Assembly (NCBI GenBank): GCA_046153875.1
Contig: JBJXFE010000055.1
Location: 1-12,966 of the forward strand
Length of the DNA: 12,966 nucleotides
Origin: JBJXFE01 sp046153875
Lineage (GTDB): Bacteria; Planctomycetota; Phycisphaerae; Phycisphaerales; UBA1924
Direction: 5' to 3'
The notes beneath the pieces were generated by a model. That model saw only the letters and a list, made by a program, of their open reading frames with translations. It had not been told where the DNA came from and did no database searches. Both the position numbers and the translations under genes were made by a program. Below are positions 5,396 through 12,844 of this stretch, in pieces. The number at the start of each line of letters is the position of its first letter. Position 1 is the first letter of the stretch.

Positions 5396-6415
5396 ATGCC
5401 CGACATCCTCGACCAAAGCGAAGTTGACGCCCTGCTCGCCGCGGTGGACTCCGGGACCATCGAGGAGGAGAAGCGCGAGTCGAAGGTCTTCCGGCGCGAC
5501 AAGCGCGACCCGGAGCAGGTCGAGGTCCGCGCGTACGACTTCAAGAGGCCCGAGCGCGTCAGCAAGGACCAGATGCGCTCGCTGCAGACGCTGCACGAGG
5601 CGTTCGCGCGCAACTTCGGGGCCTCGCTCTCCGGGTTCCTGCGCACGATCGTCGAGGTGAAGGTCGCCACCTGCGAGCAGATGACCTACTCGGAGTTCAT
5701 CGCCGGGCTGCCCAACCCCACGAGCTTCAACCTGATCAAGGCGGACCTGCTCGAGGGGCAGATGTGCCTGGAGATAAGCCCGCTCATCATCTACCCCATC
5801 ATCGACCGCCTGCTGGGCGGCACGAGCCAGGACCTGTTCATCCCGCAGCGCCCGATGACGCAGATCGAGGCGCGGCTGATCGGCAACGTGACCGGGCGCG
5901 GGCTCGAGGCGCTATCGGAGGCGTGGGCGGGGATCAAGCAACTGAAGTTCTCCATCGCCGCGACGGAGAGCAACCCGCAGCTCGTGCAGATCGTCCCGCC
6001 GAACGAGGTGGTAGTGGTCGTGGGCTTCGAGCTCAAGACGGCCAACCGCGCGGGCACGATGAACCTGTGCATCCCCTACAACGTCATCGAGCCGGTGATG
6101 GACGAACTCTCGGCGCAGAGCTGGTTCGCGGCCGCACGACAGCAGAAGCAGCCGCAGATCGAGAAGCAGATCACCGCGGGCCTTTCACGCGCGACGCTCG
6201 GCGTCACCGGCCTGCTCGCCCGCACCACCATCACGCTCGGCGACCTGGTCTCGATGGGCGTGGGCGACGTGATCGCCACAGACAAGCCCGCGTCCGAGGA
6301 CGTCGTCCTGTGCGTCGAGGGCGAGAAGAAGTTCCTGGCGAAGATCGGGCAGATCAAGGGCAAGCGCGCCCTGCGGATCGTGCGGCCGATTACGCCGGAG
6401 GATCGGGTGATCTGA
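5396..6415 (+). CDS. fliM: Flagellar motor switch protein FliM
   Basis: A 339-residue FliM, the middle component of the flagellar C-ring switch complex with FliG and FliN, which sets rotation direction when CheY-P binds its N-terminus. The N-terminal CheY-binding peptide is ILDQSEVDALLAAV (4-17). A charged linker leads to the FliM core (YDFKRPERVSKDQMRSLQTLHEAFARNFG, split around 47-75) and the CheC-like middle domain (about 50-235). The C-terminal SpoA/FliN-like domain spans about 265-330 (ARTTITLGDLVSMGVGDVI, then IGQIKGKRALRI). The length matches the family, and ATG 5396 gives the conserved MPDILDQ start. No clear Shine-Dalgarno sequence precedes it. No other flagellar gene is present, so the gene sits away from the usual fliL-fliM-fliN-fliP cluster, but it appears intact and implies a motile cell type. 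Confidence 0.97.
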   Translation: MPDILDQSEVDALLAAVDSGTIEEEKRESKVFRRDKRDPEQVEVRAYDFKRPERVSKDQMRSLQTLHEAFARNFGASLSGFLRTIVEVKVATCEQMTYSEFIAGLPNPTSFNLIKADLLEGQMCLEISPLIIYPIIDRLLGGTSQDLFIPQRPMTQIEARLIGNVTGRGLEALSEAWAGIKQLKFSIAATESNPQLVQIVPPNEVVVVVGFELKTANRAGTMNLCIPYNVIEPVMDELSAQSWFAAARQQKQPQIEKQITAGLSRATLGVTGLLARTTITLGDLVSMGVGDVIATDKPASEDVVLCVEGEKKFLAKIGQIKGKRALRIVRPITPEDRVI

Positions 6416-6459
6416 GGCCGCTCCCCTCACGGAGCCCGATCCGCGGCGCCCGTTCCGGG

Positions 6460-6487
6460 TTGACCGCGAATCTGCGGGGTCTAGAGT
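6460..6487 (+). promoter_or_regulatory. Sigma70-like promoter of the nusA operon
   Basis: TTGACC (6460-6465, five of six consensus -35 bases), 16 nt, then TAGAGT (6482-6487, four of six -10 bases), with GGGGTC just before the -10. Both the spacing and GGGGTCTAGA are shared with the DUF3467 promoter. The predicted start is near 6494, leaving a leader of about 370 nt before nusA. Confidence 0.65.
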
Positions 6488-6525
6488 TTGCCGACAGCCA
6501 GGTACGGAACCGGAAAGGCAGTTTC

Positions 6526-6549
6526 ATGGTTCTCGATCATGCGCGGTAA
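6526..6549 (+). CDS. Possible 7-residue leader peptide
   Basis: ATG-initiated MVLDHAR followed by TAA. AAAGG (6514-6518) sits 7 nt before the start, a good ribosome-binding position, and the ORF begins about 30 nt after the predicted transcription start. It is far too short for coding statistics, and the codons show no amino-acid run of the kind seen in classical attenuators. Translation could influence folding of the downstream hairpins. Confidence 0.25.
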   Translation: MVLDHAR

Positions 6550-6740
6550 GTCGTTCAGGCCGACCGGGGAACTCCCCTGGGCCGCCCGGCGTCCATCCGC
6601 CGCGCCCCCCGAAGGATTCGGGCGGGCGGGGAGGAATGGGATGCCGTAGGACGGCCAATCGGCGGTCGCCGCGGCGACCCGCGTGGGATCGAGGCCATGG
6701 GCCCCTGATCGGGCTTGTGGCCTGTGTTGTTTTTGGAGTT

Positions 6741-6806
6741 GGAGCACAGGCGGGGCACTGGTGCCCCGGACAACCGGAGAGCACGGGCGGGACGCCTGTG
6801 GCACAC
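6741..6806. repeat. GC-rich double-hairpin interspersed repeat
   Basis: Two similar units follow each other. GCACAGGCGGGG continues into the palindrome CGGGGCACTGGTGCCCCG (6751-6768). GCACGGGCGGGACGCCTGTG then forms a 7-bp hairpin (6782-6788 with 6794-6800, one G-U pair) and ends GGCACAC. Hairpins of the type 'ACGGGCGGGACGCC(T/C)GTG' are, from my general knowledge, scattered through planctomycete intergenic DNA, where spurious proteins carry GGTPVAH-like strings. Here the element sits in the nusA leader. Confidence 0.65.
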
Positions 6807-6866
6807 ACGCCGGACGCGACGGAAAACCCGACAACCCAACATCACGAGTTGAAGCACGGAGACGCC

Positions 6867-8240
6867 ATGAACCCCACCGAGATGCTCAGAATCCTCGATT
6901 CGATCGCACGCGACCGGAATATCGACCGGGCGGTGCTGCTGCGCGACCTGGAGACCGCGATGGTCTCGGCCGCCCGCAAGTATTTCAACACGCTCGACAC
7001 CGAGGAGTTCCAGTCCACGGTGGACCCGCTCTCCGGCAAGATCACGCTGACGCGTCACGGCCAGCCGCTGGAGATGCCCCCCGAGGCGTTCGGGCGGATC
7101 GCGGCCCAGACGTTCAAGCAGGTGATGATCCAGAAGTTCCGGGATGACGAGAAGACGAGCATCTTCGAGGAGTTCTCCAAGCGCGTCGGCGAGATCGTCA
7201 CCGGCACGGCTCAGCGGTACGAGGGCGGGGCGCTGGTCGCCACCATCGACCGCGCCGAGGCGTTCATGCCGCGGAGCGAGCAGATCCCCGGCGAGCAGTT
7301 CAACGCCGGGGACCGGGTGCGGTGCCTGATCCTCGACGTGCGCGACGCGGGCAACCAGGTGAAGATCGTCCTCTCGCGCGCCCACCCGGACTTCATCCGC
7401 CGCCTCTTCGAGGTCGAGGTGCCCGAGGTGGCCGAGCGGATCATCGAGCTCAAGGCCATGGCCCGCGAGGCCGGGTACCGCACGAAAGTCGCGGTCAGCT
7501 CGATCGACTCGAAGGTGGACGCGGTCGGCGCGTGCGTCGGCGTGCGCGGGAGCCGCATCAAGAACATCGTGGACGAGCTGAACGGCGAGAAGATCGACAT
7601 CGTGCGGTGGAACGAGTCGAGCCAGATCCTGATCCAGAACTCGCTCAAGCCGGCCGAGGTCGCGGAGATCAGCCTGTGCTTCGAGCTCGGGCGCGCGACG
7701 GTCGTGGTCCGCGAGGATCAGCTGTCGCTGGCGATCGGTAAGCGCGGGCAGAACGTCCGGCTGGCGGCCCGCCTCACGGGTTGGGACATCGACATCCTCA
7801 CGCCGGCCGAGTTCACCAAGGGGCTGGAGATCCTCCAGCAGACGCTGCTGGAAGTCGAGGGGATCACCGAGCCCATGGTGGACAAGCTCGGCGCGCTGGG
7901 CATGATCAGCATCTTCGACATCGAGGAAGTCGGGATGGAAGTCCTGATGACCGAGCTCGGCGTCACGGAGGACATCGCCAAGGTGATGATGGACAAGGCC
8001 TCGATCAAGGCCAAGGTCGTCGCCGAGCAGCAGCAGAAGGACAAGATCGAGAACGAGCGCAAGCGCCGCGAGGAGCAGGACGCCGCGCGGATCCTCCTGG
8101 AAGGCGGCGGCACGCCCGGCACGGTCTCGGGCGAGGTGGCCGCGGCCGCGATCCTCGGGGCCACCGTGCCGCAGGTGGATGTGGCGCCCAAAGTCACCGC
8201 GGGCGATGAGGCCCGTGCGGCGGACATCCTGGGTCAGTGA
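6867..8240 (+). CDS. nusA: Transcription termination/antitermination factor NusA
   Basis: A 457-residue NusA, which binds RNA polymerase and nascent RNA and controls pausing, termination and antitermination. The RNA-polymerase-binding N-terminal domain (1 to about 108) is followed by an S1 domain (about 109-173), KH1 with GVRGSR (225-230) and KH2 with IGKRGQ (290-295). A helix-hairpin-helix-like segment follows (about 320-380, LEVEGITEPMVDKLGALG), then a charged coiled stretch (386-406) and an Ala/Gly-rich tail. Only about one C-terminal helical repeat is visible. ATG 6867 is chosen because GGAG (6858-6861) is ideally placed and the protein then starts MNPTEMLRILDSIARD as expected. The longer in-frame start at 6636 is rejected. 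It is first in an operon with infB, but neither rimP nor ylxR/ylxQ is present. Confidence 0.97.
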   Translation: MNPTEMLRILDSIARDRNIDRAVLLRDLETAMVSAARKYFNTLDTEEFQSTVDPLSGKITLTRHGQPLEMPPEAFGRIAAQTFKQVMIQKFRDDEKTSIFEEFSKRVGEIVTGTAQRYEGGALVATIDRAEAFMPRSEQIPGEQFNAGDRVRCLILDVRDAGNQVKIVLSRAHPDFIRRLFEVEVPEVAERIIELKAMAREAGYRTKVAVSSIDSKVDAVGACVGVRGSRIKNIVDELNGEKIDIVRWNESSQILIQNSLKPAEVAEISLCFELGRATVVVREDQLSLAIGKRGQNVRLAARLTGWDIDILTPAEFTKGLEILQQTLLEVEGITEPMVDKLGALGMISIFDIEEVGMEVLMTELGVTEDIAKVMMDKASIKAKVVAEQQQKDKIENERKRREEQDAARILLEGGGTPGTVSGEVAAAAILGATVPQVDVAPKVTAGDEARAADILGQ

Positions 8241-8307
8241 GATTCGGCGTTGCGGAGCGGGTTTCGGGGTCGGGTTCGGTCTGGGCGCGGAGCGAGTGGA
8301 GCACTGA

Positions 8308-11280
8308 GTGGCGATACGGATCCACGACATCGCGAAGGAACTGGGGATCGACAACAAGGCGATCCTGGCCAAGTGCAAGGCCGAGGGGATCCCCGAGTCC
8401 CAGGTCAAGAACCACATGTCCACGGTGTCGGCGGGCCTGGCGGCCACCATCCGTGAGTGGTTCAGCTCCGCCGGCCCGAGCAGCGCCGTTGAGACCTCCG
8501 ACCGCGTCGACCTCGACAAGGTCCGTCTGAAGCCCAAGCGCGCCCGCTCCGGAAAGTCCGGCGACGACGCCGACCCGCCTGGCCCCGTTGAACCGGTCTC
8601 GGAAACGGGCACGGCCGTGGCGGAACCCCCGAGCCGCCCCGCGCGTCGCCCGGCCGCGCCCGCCGATGACGCGCCCGCCGACGACCCGCGGCGCGAGCCG
8701 CCCGCCGAGCCGGCCACCCCGCGCCTGACCGACGAGCCGATCGAGCCCATCGAGCCCAAGGCCCGCGCGGCCGCGAGCCACGCCCCCGCCCCGCCGCCCG
8801 CGATCGCGCGCCCCGCAGCCGTCATCGCTCCTCCACCTCCGCCGCCTCCACCCCCGGCGGTGATTCAGCCGGCGCCGCAGCAGCCCGTGGCGACCGCCGC
8901 GGTCGAGCCTCCCAAGGCAACGGTGCGTCCGCCGCCGCCGGCGCCCGTTACCGTCACGCCGGCGCCGATGAATGTTCCGCTGCGGCCGAAGGTGGTCCAA
9001 CCCGCGGGCCCCAAGCTCCAGGTGCAGACGCCGGTGAAGCTCTCCGGGCCGAAGGTGGTCCGCGTCGAGGCGCCGGAAGTTCTGCCGACGCCCCGCGCGC
9101 GACGCCCCGCGGCCGGCGACGGTCCAGCGATCCCGCTCAGCCGCGGCCCGCGCGGCGGCACGGGTGTCACCGGCGCCGGCGCCGGAGCCGGCGAGGACGA
9201 CCACGGGCGCAGCCCGCGCCGCGGTGCGGGCAACACCCGCCGCGCCCCGGTGGCGCCGAACGTCCCCGATCGACGCAAGGGGCGCAGCGGCCCCGATTCC
9301 TTCGGCACGGGCGCGGGCATCTACAGCGAGCAGGACCTGATCGAGCGCGAAGCACGCCTGCTCCGGGCCGGCGGGTTCCTCAAGCAGCGCCGCCAACAGC
9401 TCAAGAAGCAGGACCAGCCGACCGGCGAGCGCGCGTCGTCCGCGGCCGAGACCGGCGGACGGGTCGCCATCGCCGGCCCGTTCACCATCAAGGATCTGTC
9501 CGCCGCCACCGGCGTCAAGGCGGCCGAGATCGTCAAGAAGCTCTTCCTCCAGGGCATCCACGCCACGATCAACTCGGGGATCGATCCGGCCAAGGCCCAG
9601 GAGATCATGATCGAGTACGACATCGAGCTCGAGGTCGTCGCGGCGAAGTCCGCCGAGGAGGCCGTGTCCGCCGAGTTCGGCGAGCGCCAGGCCGTGGACC
9701 TCCGCCCCCGCGGGCCGGTCGTCACCATCCTGGGCCACGTCGACCACGGCAAGACCTCGCTCCTCGACAAGATCCGCAACGCCAACGTGGCCGCGGGCGA
9801 GGCCGGCGGCATCACGCAGAAGACCAGCGCGTTCCGCGTGCCGGTGCGGATCGGTCAGGACGAAAAGTTCGTGGTGTTCTTCGACACGCCCGGGCACCAG
9901 GCGTTCACGTCGATGCGCTCGCGCGGCGCCCAGATCACGGACATCGTGGTCCTCGTGGTCTCCGCGCCCGAGGGTGTGATGCCGCAGACGATCGAGAGCA
10001 TCAACCACGCGAAGGCGGCGAAGGTGCCGATTGTCGTTGCCCTGAACAAGGTCGACCGCGCCGACGCGACGGACGCGGTGATCCAGAAGACGCTCCGCCA
10101 GCTCGCGGACGCGGGGCTCAACCCTGTCGAGTGGGGCGGGGACACCGAGATCGTCAAGACGAGCGCGACGACCGGCGCGGGCATCCCGGAGCTGCTCGAA
10201 ACGCTCGACTACCAGTCCCAGCTCCTCGACCTCAAGGCCGACTTCGGCGGTGAGGCGCGCGGTACGGTCATCGAGGCCCGTGTCGTCGAGGGGCGCGGCA
10301 CCGTCGCCAATCTCCTCGTGCAGCAGGGCAGTCTGAAGGTCGGCGATTTCGTGGTCGTCGGGCGCGGGTTCGGGCGCGTCCGCGACATCACGGACGACCG
10401 GGGCCAGAAGGTCAAGGAGGCCGTCCCGCCGATGCCCGTGCAGATCTCGGGCATCGACGAGATCCCCGACGCGGGGGACCGCTTCTACGTCGTGGACTCG
10501 CTGCGCAAGGCGCAGGAGTCGGCCGAGCAACGCCGGGCCCGCGAGCGCGAGACGCAGCTGGCGCAGCCGAAGGTCACGCTCGACTCGCTGTTCACGCAGA
10601 TGGCCGACAAATCGGTCAAGGAGATTCTCGTGGTCCTCAAGGCCGACCTCCAGGGCACGGTGGACGTGCTCAAGTCCGAGATCGAGAAGGTCGGGACGAG
10701 CGAGGTCAAGGTCCGCGTGCTGCACGGGGCCGCGGGCGGCATCAGCGAGAGCGACGTGCTCCTGGCCGACGCCTCGCGGGCGATCGTCATCGGGTTCAAC
10801 GTCATCGCGTCGGCCAAAGCCCGCCAGTTCGCCGAGATCAAGGGCATCGAGATCCGCACGTACGACGTGATCTACGACGTGACGGACGACATCCGCAAGG
10901 CCGCCGAGGGCCTGCTCGCGCCGGAGATCCGCCAGGAGGCGCTCGGGCACGCCGAGGTCCGGGCGGTCTTCAAGATCACCAAAGTCGGCTCTGTCGCCGG
11001 GTGCTACGTCACCGACGGAATCGTCCAGCGCGACGCGCTCATCCGCGTCACGCGGGCGGGGATCGTCGTCGAGAAGGACCGGCGCCTCGAGCAGCTCAAA
11101 CGCCTCAAGGACGACGCCAAGGATGTTCGCGCGGGGATGGAGTGCGGCATGAAGATCGTCGGGTACGACGACATCAAAGAGGGCGACGTGCTCGAGTGCT
11201 ACCGCATCGTCGAAACACGGCGCACGCTCGACGGCGGGCGGGCGGAGCCGGAGAAGGCCGGGGCGGGGCGCGGCCGTTAG
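8308..11280 (+). CDS. infB: Translation initiation factor IF-2
   Basis: A 990-residue IF-2, the GTPase that places initiator fMet-tRNA on the 30S subunit and promotes subunit joining. An IF2_N domain (1 to about 52, IRIHDIAKELGIDNKAIL) is followed by a long low-complexity Pro/Ala/Arg/Gly linker (about 53-380) that includes nine consecutive prolines (175-183). A second IF2_N domain spans about 386-440. The G domain has GHVDHGKT (476-483), DTPGH (526-530), NKVD (580-583) and SA (619-620). Domains II, III and the C-terminal fMet-tRNA-binding domain follow. The linker makes it longer than many homologues (E. coli IF2-alpha is 890). Start GTG 8308 has GGAG (8298-8301) 6 nt upstream. The 67-bp gap after nusA is rich in degenerate CGGGTT-like repeats and shows no terminator. 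Confidence 0.98.
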   Translation: MAIRIHDIAKELGIDNKAILAKCKAEGIPESQVKNHMSTVSAGLAATIREWFSSAGPSSAVETSDRVDLDKVRLKPKRARSGKSGDDADPPGPVEPVSETGTAVAEPPSRPARRPAAPADDAPADDPRREPPAEPATPRLTDEPIEPIEPKARAAASHAPAPPPAIARPAAVIAPPPPPPPPPAVIQPAPQQPVATAAVEPPKATVRPPPPAPVTVTPAPMNVPLRPKVVQPAGPKLQVQTPVKLSGPKVVRVEAPEVLPTPRARRPAAGDGPAIPLSRGPRGGTGVTGAGAGAGEDDHGRSPRRGAGNTRRAPVAPNVPDRRKGRSGPDSFGTGAGIYSEQDLIEREARLLRAGGFLKQRRQQLKKQDQPTGERASSAAETGGRVAIAGPFTIKDLSAATGVKAAEIVKKLFLQGIHATINSGIDPAKAQEIMIEYDIELEVVAAKSAEEAVSAEFGERQAVDLRPRGPVVTILGHVDHGKTSLLDKIRNANVAAGEAGGITQKTSAFRVPVRIGQDEKFVVFFDTPGHQAFTSMRSRGAQITDIVVLVVSAPEGVMPQTIESINHAKAAKVPIVVALNKVDRADATDAVIQKTLRQLADAGLNPVEWGGDTEIVKTSATTGAGIPELLETLDYQSQLLDLKADFGGEARGTVIEARVVEGRGTVANLLVQQGSLKVGDFVVVGRGFGRVRDITDDRGQKVKEAVPPMPVQISGIDEIPDAGDRFYVVDSLRKAQESAEQRRARERETQLAQPKVTLDSLFTQMADKSVKEILVVLKADLQGTVDVLKSEIEKVGTSEVKVRVLHGAAGGISESDVLLADASRAIVIGFNVIASAKARQFAEIKGIEIRTYDVIYDVTDDIRKAAEGLLAPEIRQEALGHAEVRAVFKITKVGSVAGCYVTDGIVQRDALIRVTRAGIVVEKDRRLEQLKRLKDDAKDVRAGMECGMKIVGYDDIKEGDVLECYRIVETRRTLDGGRAEPEKAGAGRGR

Positions 11281-11313
11281 CGCCCCGGGTGCCCGCGCGG
11301 GACGGATCGATCG

Positions 11314-11733
11314 GTGAGCAGCGTGCCCATGGTCATCGGCGTCCTCCAGTTCGAGCTGCTGATCCGCGGGAGCGCCTCCCTGAAGGACAAGCGCCGTGTG
11401 GTCCGGTCCGTCAAGGACCGCCTCCACCGCGAGCACATGGTCAGCGTCGCCGAGGTGGACCTGCTCGAACGCCTCGACGTGGCGTCCATGGCGCTGGCGT
11501 GCGTCGGGGGCGACGGGCGGCGCGTCGGCGACGTGCTCGACCACGTGACGGCCAAGCTCCGCGGGCTTGTGGACGCCGAACTGGGCGACGTTTCGCGCCA
11601 AGTGCTCCACGCTCACGACCTGCCCGAGCCGCAACTCGATCGCGACGACCCCGACCTGGCGCGCGAGCTGATGCGGCACTTCGGCGGCGACAGCCCGCCG
11701 GAGAGCAGCGACGCGGAGGGCCCGCGCGCGTGA
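11314..11733 (+). CDS. ylxP: DUF503 family protein, YlxP-like
   Basis: A 139-residue DUF503 protein, the family of Bacillus YlxP, which sits between infB and rbfA there as here. YlxP-like proteins have been linked to ribosome binding or assembly, but the role is poorly defined. The conserved start MVIGVLQFELLI leads into SLKDKRRVVRSVKDRL and VSVAEVDLLERLDVASMALACVG, giving the small alternating beta/alpha fold expected. An Asp/Arg-rich C-terminal tail follows after about residue 95 of the conserved part. Two starts are possible: GTG 11314, with a GGA 7 nt upstream, and ATG 11329, which begins exactly at the conserved MVIGVLQ. The second may be the true one. The stop codon overlaps the rbfA start by 4 bp (GTGA). 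Confidence 0.88.
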   Translation: MSSVPMVIGVLQFELLIRGSASLKDKRRVVRSVKDRLHREHMVSVAEVDLLERLDVASMALACVGGDGRRVGDVLDHVTAKLRGLVDAELGDVSRQVLHAHDLPEPQLDRDDPDLARELMRHFGGDSPPESSDAEGPRA

Positions 11734-12131
11734 CCCGGCGCACCGACCAGCTCGCCGCGAGCATCCGCGACGCGGTCCAGCGCGTCCTGGACCGCGGGCT
11801 CCAGGACCCGCGCGTCGCGGGCATGATCACCGTGACGGGCGTCTCCCTCTCCCCCGACCTTGCGACCGCCACGATCGGCGTTTCCATCTACCCGGCGGAC
11901 AAACAGACCCTCACACTCCACGGCCTCAAGAGCGCCGCGGCCCACATCCGCCACGAGATCGCCGACGCGCTGGGTCTGCGCCGCACGCCCGAGCTTGCCT
12001 TCCGCCTCGACGCGACCCTCAAGAAGCAGGCCACCGTGCTCGACGCGATCGCTCGCGCGACCGCCGACTCGGACGCCCGGGCAGCGGCGGCTCGCGCCGC
12101 AGCGGCTCCCGGAAAGGACGCGGACGCGTGA
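11730..12131 (+). CDS. rbfA: Ribosome-binding factor A
   Basis: A 133-residue RbfA, a single KH-fold protein that matures the 5' end of 16S rRNA on the 30S subunit and is needed for cold adaptation in many bacteria. The family pattern is clear: RRTDQLAASIRDAVQRVL, then LQDPRVAGMITVTGVSLSPDL (split around 24-44), ATIGVSIYP, the helix LKSAAAHIRHEIADALGLRR and the strand PELAFRLDATL. An Ala-rich tail (107-133) follows. The length is typical. The start is GTG 11730, inside the GTGA overlap with the DUF503 stop, and its own stop makes the same GTGA overlap with the next gene. The three are therefore probably translationally coupled. Confidence 0.95.
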   Translation: MTRRTDQLAASIRDAVQRVLDRGLQDPRVAGMITVTGVSLSPDLATATIGVSIYPADKQTLTLHGLKSAAAHIRHEIADALGLRRTPELAFRLDATLKKQATVLDAIARATADSDARAAAARAAAAPGKDADA

Positions 12132-12826
12132 CCGCCCCCGATCCCTCGCGCAAGCTCGCCGCGTTGCTCCGCCGTCTCAAGGGCGAGCACCCCGCCGTTG
12201 CGCACACGCCGCTGGAGGCCGAGGGGCACGACCCGCTGGTGCTGGAGTTCATGTATTCGTTTCTCGCGTGGGAGGCGGGGCCGGCGAAGGCCGAGCCCGC
12301 GCTGCGCCGGTTGCTCGCCGCCGTCGTGGACTACAACGAGCTGCGCGTCTGCCTGGCCGAGGAGATGGCCGCCTTCGTCGGCGAGCGCTACCCTCGGGCC
12401 CGCGAACGGATGGCTCGCCTGAAGTCCGCGCTGAACGACCTGTACCGGCGCGAGCACGCCGTCCATCTCAAGCCGTTGCTCGTGCTGCCCAAGCGCGACG
12501 CGCGCCAGTACGTCGAATCGCTCGACGGCGTGCCGGGGTTCGTGGCGGCGCGGGTCGCGCTGCTGTGCCTCGACGGGCACGCGTTCCCCGCGGACGACCG
12601 CATCACCGCCGCCCTGCGGGAGGAGCAGGCCGCCCCGCCGGAAGGCGGGGCTGACGAGGTTTCCTCGTGGCTGGAGCGGCAGGTTCATTCCGGTGAGGCG
12701 CGGGAGGCCTACCTTCTGGTGGAAGCCTGGCTGGCGGCACGGGCGCCAAAGCCGCGCGCGACGGAGCGCGGGGCCGTGAAGAAACCGGGCAAGAGCTCGG
12801 GCGGATCGCGCAAAGCGACTCGTTAG
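12128..12826 (+). CDS. Helix-hairpin-helix protein related to endonuclease III, catalytic Lys absent
   Basis: A 232-residue, mainly alpha-helical protein. Residues 126-157 (ARQYVESLDGVPGF, then VALLCLDGHAFPADD) resemble the HhH-GPD core of endonuclease III-type DNA glycosylases, where the usual pattern is LPGVGxKTA...VDTH. The position of the catalytic lysine (K120 in E. coli Nth) is alanine here (about 140-141). An aspartate corresponding to the conserved Asp is kept (D156 or D157). No Cys cluster for a 4Fe-4S site follows. The last 30 residues are basic and low-complexity (AVKKPGKSSGGSRKATR), which fits nucleic-acid contact. It is co-translated with rbfA by a GTGA overlap. It may be a monofunctional or inactive glycosylase relative, or a structural binding protein; the function is unassigned. 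Confidence 0.7.
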   Translation: MTAPDPSRKLAALLRRLKGEHPAVAHTPLEAEGHDPLVLEFMYSFLAWEAGPAKAEPALRRLLAAVVDYNELRVCLAEEMAAFVGERYPRARERMARLKSALNDLYRREHAVHLKPLLVLPKRDARQYVESLDGVPGFVAARVALLCLDGHAFPADDRITAALREEQAAPPEGGADEVSSWLERQVHSGEAREAYLLVEAWLAARAPKPRATERGAVKKPGKSSGGSRKATR

Positions 12827-12844
12827 GCCGATCGGCGTGAACCC

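Larger units (their letters stand above)
6488..6866 (+). other. Long structured leader of the nusA operon
   Basis: About 380 nt without a recognisable protein domain, between the promoter and nusA. It holds a 7-codon ORF with a ribosome-binding site (6526-6549), a GGGG/CCCC hairpin (6566-6577), a hairpin CCCGAA/TTCGGG (6608-6622), a strong Shine-Dalgarno sequence before the tiny ORF ATG-CCG-TAG (6628-6649), an 8-bp palindrome at 6751-6768 and a second hairpin at 6782-6800. The frame of nusA stays open back to 6636, but that stretch runs through repeat DNA. No T-tract terminator is obvious, although TTGTTTTTGG lies at 6727-6736. Confidence 0.5.

Noticed and set aside
6636..6866. An in-frame N-terminal extension of NusA by 77 residues
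   Set aside because: It runs through an interspersed hairpin repeat and has no NusA character; ATG 6867 has a well-placed GGAG and the conserved N-terminus.
8241..8307. A terminator or gene between nusA and infB
   Set aside because: The 67 bp contain degenerate CGGGTT-like strings and the infB ribosome-binding site but no hairpin with a T tract and no plausible ORF.
8194..11679. A 1161-codon open frame antisense to infB, and similarly a 756-codon frame (6555-8825) antisense to nusA
   Set aside because: High GC removes stop codons from the opposite strand. The translations are Arg/Asp/His-rich low-complexity shadows, while the sense frames encode full NusA and IF-2.
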